Source: Granulicella sp. WH15
GTDB taxonomy: Bacteria; Acidobacteriota; Terriglobia; Terriglobales; Acidobacteriaceae
DNA: 64,000 bases
Reading direction: 5' to 3'
Assembly: GCF_009914315.1 (NCBI RefSeq)
Contig: NZ_CP042596.1
Coordinates: forward strand, 4,340,001-4,404,000
Shown: positions 59,578 to 64,000 of the stretch, piece after piece
Layout: each line of letters starts with the position of its first letter
Numbering within the stretch: the stretch's first letter is position 1
Program-made: the position numbers and the translations under genes
The notes under the pieces: model-generated
Told to the model about the DNA's origin: nothing
What the model saw: only the letters and a program-made list of their open reading frames with translations
Databases searched by the model: none

Positions 59578-62292
59578 ATGGCCCGAACAAAGACAGGCGA
59601 CCGGCTGGAGCGGCTGCGATTTCGGCGGGCTCCGCTGGCGGCTGCGGCGGTGTGGTTCGGCGTGGGCGTTGTGCTGGCGCACTTCGTATGGCAGCCGGTG
59701 CTGGTGCTCGTCGTGGCACTGGTGGTGACGGGCGCGTTGGCCGTGGTTGCCCTGGCGACCAGCCCACGCGTGAGCTGGCTGCCGGTCGCGGCGATCTGGA
59801 TCGTCACGGGAGTGGCCGCGGCGGAGTGGCAACCGGGGCCGCCGGACAGCTCGGCCGTCGCGGGCTACGCCGATGGCCTGAGCCGCCGGGTGCTGGGGCG
59901 CGTGACGAGGGTACAGCGGCTTCCGCAGCGCGCCAAGACCGTGGACAACGATAAGGTAGCGCCGTGGGAGGCAGCCGAGGAGGCCGAGCCGGATGCGGAG
60001 CAGGCCGAGTCCGTCGATCTGGCGCTGGAGCAGATAGAGGAAGTGACGCCGGATGTGGCGTCGATGGTGCCAATCAGCGGAGGGGTGCGAAGTACGATTT
60101 ACGCCACTGCTACACAACTGCCGGAGCTGGCCTGCGGCGACCTGGTGGAGATGACCGTGCGGCTGAAGCTGCCGGAGCGGTTTCGCGACCCCGGAGTGTG
60201 GCAGTATGCAGATTACCTGCGCGAACAAGGGATCGGGGCGCGGGCCAGCCTGGCGACGAACCGTCTGCACCGACTAGGAACAGGACCGGCGAGCTGGCAT
60301 TGCCGGGTGGTGGCCGCGCAGGGCTGGGCGGTGGCGCGGCTGGCGGGGTTCGTCGGCTCCGGGCCGAACCGGCGGGTGCCGGGCTGGATGCGGCTGGGCT
60401 CGGCGGACGCGGCGATGCTGGACGCGATGCTCTTCGGCGACCGCGCCGGGCTGAACCGGACGATGCGTACGGGCTTCGAACGCACAGGCTCCTTCCACCT
60501 CTTCGTGGTCTCGGGGCTGCACGTGACGCTGCTGGCCGGGGGAGTCTTCTGGCTGGTGCGGCGGCTGCGCGGTCCGGCGTGGCTGGCGACGCTGGTGACG
60601 ATCGCCTCGGCCACGGGCTACGCGGTGCTGACAGGGTTCGGGCAGCCGGTGACACGGGCGCTGACGATGACGTCGATCTTTCTGCTGGCAAGGCTGTTCT
60701 GGCGCAAGGGGGATTCGATCAACGCATTGGGTGCGGCGGTGCTGGCTATGCTGGTCTGGTCGCCCAAAAGCCTCTTCGAAGCCAGCTTTCAGATGACAGT
60801 GCTGGCGCTGGTCGCCATCGCCGGGATGGCGGCTCCGCTGGGCGAGCGCAGCTTTGGCGGATATGCGAAAGCTACTCGCAACATCTTCGCGGCAGGCGTG
60901 CGCGGTGGCCTGAGCCCGCGCAGGATGCAGTTCCGCGTGATGTTGCAGCTCTGGGGAGAGACCTTTGCCGATGCGTTCGGACGCTGGTCTCGAGGGCTTC
61001 CGGCGCTGGCCGTGCGCTGGGGCCTGCTGGCGATGGAGCTAGCCCTGGTCGGGGTGGTCGCGGAGCTGGTGATGGTGATGCCGATGGCGCTCTACTTCCA
61101 CCGGGCGGCGGTCTTTTCGGTTCCGGCCAACATGGTGGTGATCCCGGTGCTGGCGGTGCTGGCTCCGGCTGCGGTGGCTACCTTTGCGGCGTCACTGGTA
61201 AGCCCGTGGGTGGCGCTCGCGCCCAGCGTGGTGACGGCTCTGCTGCTGCATGGGGTTACGGGGGCGATCGGCCGGATCAGCAGCCTGAGCGTGGCCGATG
61301 TACGGGTGCCGGGACCGGTGTGGTGGGTGGGCGCGCTGGCGGTGTTGGCGTGGATGGCGTGTTGCTGGGCGGTGCGGCGCGGGCGCTGGGGCGCTTGGGT
61401 GACGGCGGCGGCGTTGCCGCTGATTGCCGTGATGGTGCTGTGGCCGGAGAGGCCGCTGACGACGCCGGAGAGGCTGGAGCTGTCGGCCATCGACGTGGGC
61501 CAGGGCGATTCCCTGCTCATTGCAGGCCCGGACGGGCGAACGATGCTGGTGGACGCGGGCGGGCCAGTGGGGCAGCACGGCGTCTCCGAGGTGACGGCCA
61601 GCTACGACGTGGGCGAGGAGGTGGTATCGCCGTACCTGTGGTCGCGGCGGATGCGGCGGCTGGACGTGGTCGTGCTGACCCACGCCCACACCGACCACAT
61701 GGGCGGGATGCCTGCCGTGCTCCGGAACTTTCGTCCGAGGGAGCTTTGGGTGGGAATCGAGCCGGATTCGGCGCAGTTTCGGGCGCTGCTCGAGGAGGCT
61801 CGGGAGCTGGGGATTACGGTGCGGCATCTGCACGCGGGCGAGGGGTTCGTCTGGGGGGAAACGGCGGTTTCGGTTCTGGCTCCGGCTGTGGGTTACGTCA
61901 ACATGGGAGCGCCTAAGAATGACGATTCGGTGGTGCTGCGGCTGGATTTTGGGCGGGGGTCGTTGCTGCTGGAGGGCGACGCCGAGAGGCCGAGCGAGGA
62001 AGCGATGTTGGCCGCCGGGCTGGTAAAGCCGGTGACGGTGCTGAAGGCGGGGCATCATGGCAGCATCACCTCGACCACACCGGAGTTTCTGGCGGCGGCG
62101 GCTCCGCGGGATGCGGTGATTAGCGTGGGCCGGGGTAACAGCTTCGGGCATCCGCGGGGAGAGGTGATCGGGCGGTTTGCGGCGGCGGGGGTGAGGCTCT
62201 ATCGCACGGATGAGTTTGGGTTGACCACGTTTCTGCTGGGGCGGGATGGGACGGTGAAGGAGGTGGTCGGAACCCAGGATGGTTCCCAATAA
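59578..62292 (+). CDS. comEC: DNA internalisation protein ComEC/Rec2
   Basis: A 904-aa inner-membrane protein. An OB-like N-terminal part, DUF4131-like, is followed by the Competence domain with GLHVTLLAGGVFWLVRRLRG and TGFGQPVTRALTMTSIFLLA, then a C-terminal metallo-beta-lactamase-like domain with SAIDVGQGDSLLIAGPDGRT, LTHAHTDHMGGMPAVL and LKAGHHGSITSTTPEF. It forms the transport channel for DNA in natural transformation. The ATG at 59578 is chosen; a TTG at 59539 extends by 13 residues. No other com gene is in the window. Confidence 0.93.
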   Translation: MARTKTGDRLERLRFRRAPLAAAAVWFGVGVVLAHFVWQPVLVLVVALVVTGALAVVALATSPRVSWLPVAAIWIVTGVAAAEWQPGPPDSSAVAGYADGLSRRVLGRVTRVQRLPQRAKTVDNDKVAPWEAAEEAEPDAEQAESVDLALEQIEEVTPDVASMVPISGGVRSTIYATATQLPELACGDLVEMTVRLKLPERFRDPGVWQYADYLREQGIGARASLATNRLHRLGTGPASWHCRVVAAQGWAVARLAGFVGSGPNRRVPGWMRLGSADAAMLDAMLFGDRAGLNRTMRTGFERTGSFHLFVVSGLHVTLLAGGVFWLVRRLRGPAWLATLVTIASATGYAVLTGFGQPVTRALTMTSIFLLARLFWRKGDSINALGAAVLAMLVWSPKSLFEASFQMTVLALVAIAGMAAPLGERSFGGYAKATRNIFAAGVRGGLSPRRMQFRVMLQLWGETFADAFGRWSRGLPALAVRWGLLAMELALVGVVAELVMVMPMALYFHRAAVFSVPANMVVIPVLAVLAPAAVATFAASLVSPWVALAPSVVTALLLHGVTGAIGRISSLSVADVRVPGPVWWVGALAVLAWMACCWAVRRGRWGAWVTAAALPLIAVMVLWPERPLTTPERLELSAIDVGQGDSLLIAGPDGRTMLVDAGGPVGQHGVSEVTASYDVGEEVVSPYLWSRRMRRLDVVVLTHAHTDHMGGMPAVLRNFRPRELWVGIEPDSAQFRALLEEARELGITVRHLHAGEGFVWGETAVSVLAPAVGYVNMGAPKNDDSVVLRLDFGRGSLLLEGDAERPSEEAMLAAGLVKPVTVLKAGHHGSITSTTPEFLAAAAPRDAVISVGRGNSFGHPRGEVIGRFAAAGVRLYRTDEFGLTTFLLGRDGTVKEVVGTQDGSQ

Positions 62293-62346
62293 AGCTTGAC
62301 GGTGCGGCCCCGATGTTGTCTACAGTGTTAACAGGAGGTACATCGC

Positions 62347-62613
62347 GTGGAGATGACTTCGAAGCCGGATGCGAGTGTGGGGGCGGAGGCTCTGGAAGAG
62401 GGGCGGCTGATCCGGCGAATGCAGATGATGATGGGCCTGGTGATGCAGACCATCGCGCAGGACAGCTCGCTGACGATTGATGAGGCTTCGCAGATGATCG
62501 CCGACTCGAAGAAGGCGGCGCTGGCAATGTTTCCGGGGAAAGAGCTGGCCTATGAGATTATCTGGCGGCCGAGGTTTCAGCGGTTGATGCGGGAACGGTT
62601 TCGGATTATGTAG
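62347..62613 (+). CDS. hypothetical protein (88 aa)
   Basis: An 88-aa, mostly helical protein. The GTG start follows AGGAGGTACATC, a very strong ribosome site. It has a Met-rich helix, RRMQMMMGLVMQTIAQD, and a basic C-terminus, RPRFQRLMRERFRIM. It looks like a small regulatory protein. Possible promoter: TTGACG at 62296-62301 and TACAGT at 62321-62326, spaced 19 bp. It follows comEC by 54 bp. Not recognised. Confidence 0.65.
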   Translation: MEMTSKPDASVGAEALEEGRLIRRMQMMMGLVMQTIAQDSSLTIDEASQMIADSKKAALAMFPGKELAYEIIWRPRFQRLMRERFRIM

Positions 62614-62614
62614 A

Positions 62615-63035
62615 AGGCGCTTTTACACAAAGCGTCGAGAACCGCACGAAGTGCCGCCCGCCCGGCGTTAGGGAGTTGTTGCTTCTGGACTCTTCGGGTG
62701 GGATAGGTCGGGCCTTCAGCCCTCTTCTGCCTGCGCGTTCGGTTACCTAGGGCTTCGCCCTAGGCTGGTATAGAGCGCGCCTTCAGCGCTTTTCGGAGGC
62801 ATAGAGCGGTTGTGCCTCGTGGGTGCCCCATGTCTCAGAAGCGAGACCTGGGGCACCCGGATTCGTGGCGGGGGCAAAGAAAGCATACCTCGGGGCTAAA
62901 GCCCGCATCCGTGGTGGATTTTGATGTGCGGGATAAAGCCCGGACGTACCCCAGAAGCAACGACAAAAGCAACAACAAGAGCAAAAACAGAAGCAGATTC
63001 CTCCGCTTCGCTCCTGAATGACAACCAAAAGAACA
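62615..63035. repeat. composite intergenic repeat
   Basis: In order: a core hairpin GCAC-GAA-GTGC (62644-62654) with CGCCCGCCCGGCGTTAGGG, GGTCGGGCCTTCAGCCC, the CCTAGGGCTTCGCCCTAGG hairpin, a GCGCGCCTTCAGCGC module, GTGCCCCATGTCTCAGAAGC with its partner GACCTGGGGCAC, AAAGCATACCTCGGGGC, a diverged GGGATAAAGCCCGGAC, CAAC-rich linkers, and GAAGCAGATTCCTCCGCTTC. Fills the 456-base convergent gap; no gene seen. Confidence 0.88.
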
Positions 63036-63069
63036 GGCAACAACAGGTGCGGCCTCGACCAGCCGGAGG

Positions 63070-64000
63070 TTATTGCGGCTGGGCGGCTAGCCAGAGGCTC
63101 AGGTTTGGCTCCTGCGCGGCACGGAAGCGGATGCAGTCGTTGATGCTGTCGATGGCCTTGGCCAAGGTGCGCTCGGTGGCGTCGACCTTGTGGGTAGCGA
63201 AGAAGCTCGTCACCTGATCGCGCTGCTCGACCGTGCAGAAAGCGCCCGTGGCCGTCACGACGCGGGCACCGCTGGCTACGGTGAGCTGCGCCTTCACCTT
63301 ATCCCAGTTCTGCTGGAGCCACTCCCAGGCGCGGTCGCGGGTCTCGGGCTGGCGCAGCTCGATGCCGATTAGTTGCCACGAATCCTGGCTGCGGACCGCG
63401 CCCGAGACCGTGTAGTCCAGCGTGCGGGTGACCAGCGCGGGGTCGTGGAAGCGGGTCAGCGTGCGCAGGGCCTCGACCTGAAGCTCGGGGTCGGTGGCCT
63501 TCTGGCTGACGGCCTGGATGCGGTCGTAAAGGGCGGCTTCACCGTGCTCGGCAGAGATCAGGATCGCCGCGTCGGTGACATCGGCATCAGGGCCGGACTT
63601 GGGCTGGTGTCCGGCGAAGACCTCGTCGGAGATACGACGGGCCTCGGCCAGGGTGGCCGGGTCGCCGACCGCGCCCAGAAGGCCGAAGAGGTTGCTGCGG
63701 ATCTCCTGCTGGTCGTAGGTGGAATGCTTGCCGGGAGTTGCGAGCGCGGCGTAGACCGGGGCGTAGCGGGCGCGGAGGATCGCATCGAACTGCGCTCTCT
63801 CGGCGGGGCTGGCCAGCCGCAGGCGGATCGTGTCGATGGCGCGGAGCGTGCTGTCGAGCACCGAGGCCCTGGGGTCGCTCTTCACCGAGAGAGCGAGGTC
63901 GAGGTAATCGCCCACGGGGACCTCGCCCGCCGTGGTGAGCGCCCAGCGGTCGCCCAGCAGGCCAAGCCGCTCAGACGGGCTGAGCGACGACTCGACGTGG
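63070..64000 (-). CDS. M1-family aminopeptidase, C-terminal part (ERAP1-like domain)
   Basis: The 5' part lies beyond the window. About 310 codons are visible, all from the helical C-terminal domain (PF11838-like) of a zinc aminopeptidase: SPSERLGLLGDRWALTTAGE, IRSNLFGLLGAVGDP, RISDEVF, AILISAEHGEAALYDRI and AWEWLQQNWDKV match the family. The HExxH zinc site is outside the window. The open frame continues to the edge with no stop. It ends with a TAA ten or so codons after LWLAAQPQ-like polar residues. Confidence 0.85.
   Translation of the reverse strand, partial: HVESSLSPSERLGLLGDRWALTTAGEVPVGDYLDLALSVKSDPRASVLDSTLRAIDTIRLRLASPAERAQFDAILRARYAPVYAALATPGKHSTYDQQEIRSNLFGLLGAVGDPATLAEARRISDEVFAGHQPKSGPDADVTDAAILISAEHGEAALYDRIQAVSQKATDPELQVEALRTLTRFHDPALVTRTLDYTVSGAVRSQDSWQLIGIELRQPETRDRAWEWLQQNWDKVKAQLTVASGARVVTATGAFCTVEQRDQVTSFFATHKVDATERTLAKAIDSINDCIRFRAAQEPNLSLWLAAQPQ

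Overview
The window is a stretch of high-G+C bacterial chromosome, tightly packed with mostly housekeeping genes. Several traits point to the Acidobacteriota, probably family Acidobacteriaceae (the Terriglobus/Granulicella/Edaphobacter group). These are a VWFA-related protein of the acidobacterial type, a long Oar-like TonB-dependent receptor with an N-terminal carboxypeptidase-regulatory-like domain, a double-length ThyX, an EF-P with an Asn loop tip, and many intergenic repeats of the 'ggctaaagccc' kind. This placement is inferred from gene content only. I saw no rRNA, tRNA, CRISPR array, transposase, integrase or phage gene.

Layout. 1-5.2 kb: the end of kdsB, then a minus-strand sugar-nucleotide cluster (mannose-1-P guanylyltransferase, phosphohexomutase, GyrI-like protein, HAD phosphatase) with overlapping start/stop codons, and an aminotransferase gene broken by a frameshift. 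5.3-12.4 kb: VWFA protein, methyltransferase-coaD pair, an ECF sigma/anti-sigma/Spy-like cluster, an MFS exporter and recA. 12.5-25.9 kb: glutaminyl cyclase, tandem ThyX, fabG, GNAT, XRE regulator, rhomboid, WalJ-type MBL hydrolase, receiver protein, MaoC and 3-hydroxybutyryl-CoA dehydrogenase, SDR, PP2C phosphatase, orphan DNA methyltransferase, pgsA. 26-36.5 kb: glutamate dehydrogenase, trpE, AraC regulator, a 57-aa membrane protein, trpG, efp, acylphosphatase, apt, a TonB-domain gene bracketed by a 27-bp direct repeat, alcohol dehydrogenase. 36.5-51.5 kb: lactonase pair, His/Cys-rich exported protein and TonB receptor, Orn/Lys/Arg decarboxylase, glmM-xseA-receiver cluster, an ion channel with an unusual filter, GT87 transferase. 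51.7-64 kb: tyrS, RNase R, yggX, a Gly/Tyr-rich secreted protein, RlmD-like methyltransferase, comEC, and the C-terminal part of an M1 aminopeptidase.

The most striking non-coding signal is a family of modular palindromic repeats in at least 20 intergenic gaps. Its core is an 11-nt hairpin (4-bp stem, 3-nt loop). I count 26 perfect copies, and the stem occurs in four different base-paired versions, so it shows compensatory change. Complete copies are about 125-150 bp palindromes. Other copies are chained with further modules in a recurring order. Repeats fill nearly every gap between convergent genes, often touch stop codons, and in one case supply the 3' end of a gene (the DNA methyltransferase).

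Limits: functions rest on motif and family recognition by eye. No database search, structure prediction or computed base composition was run. Starts are ambiguous for several genes and this is noted in each entry.
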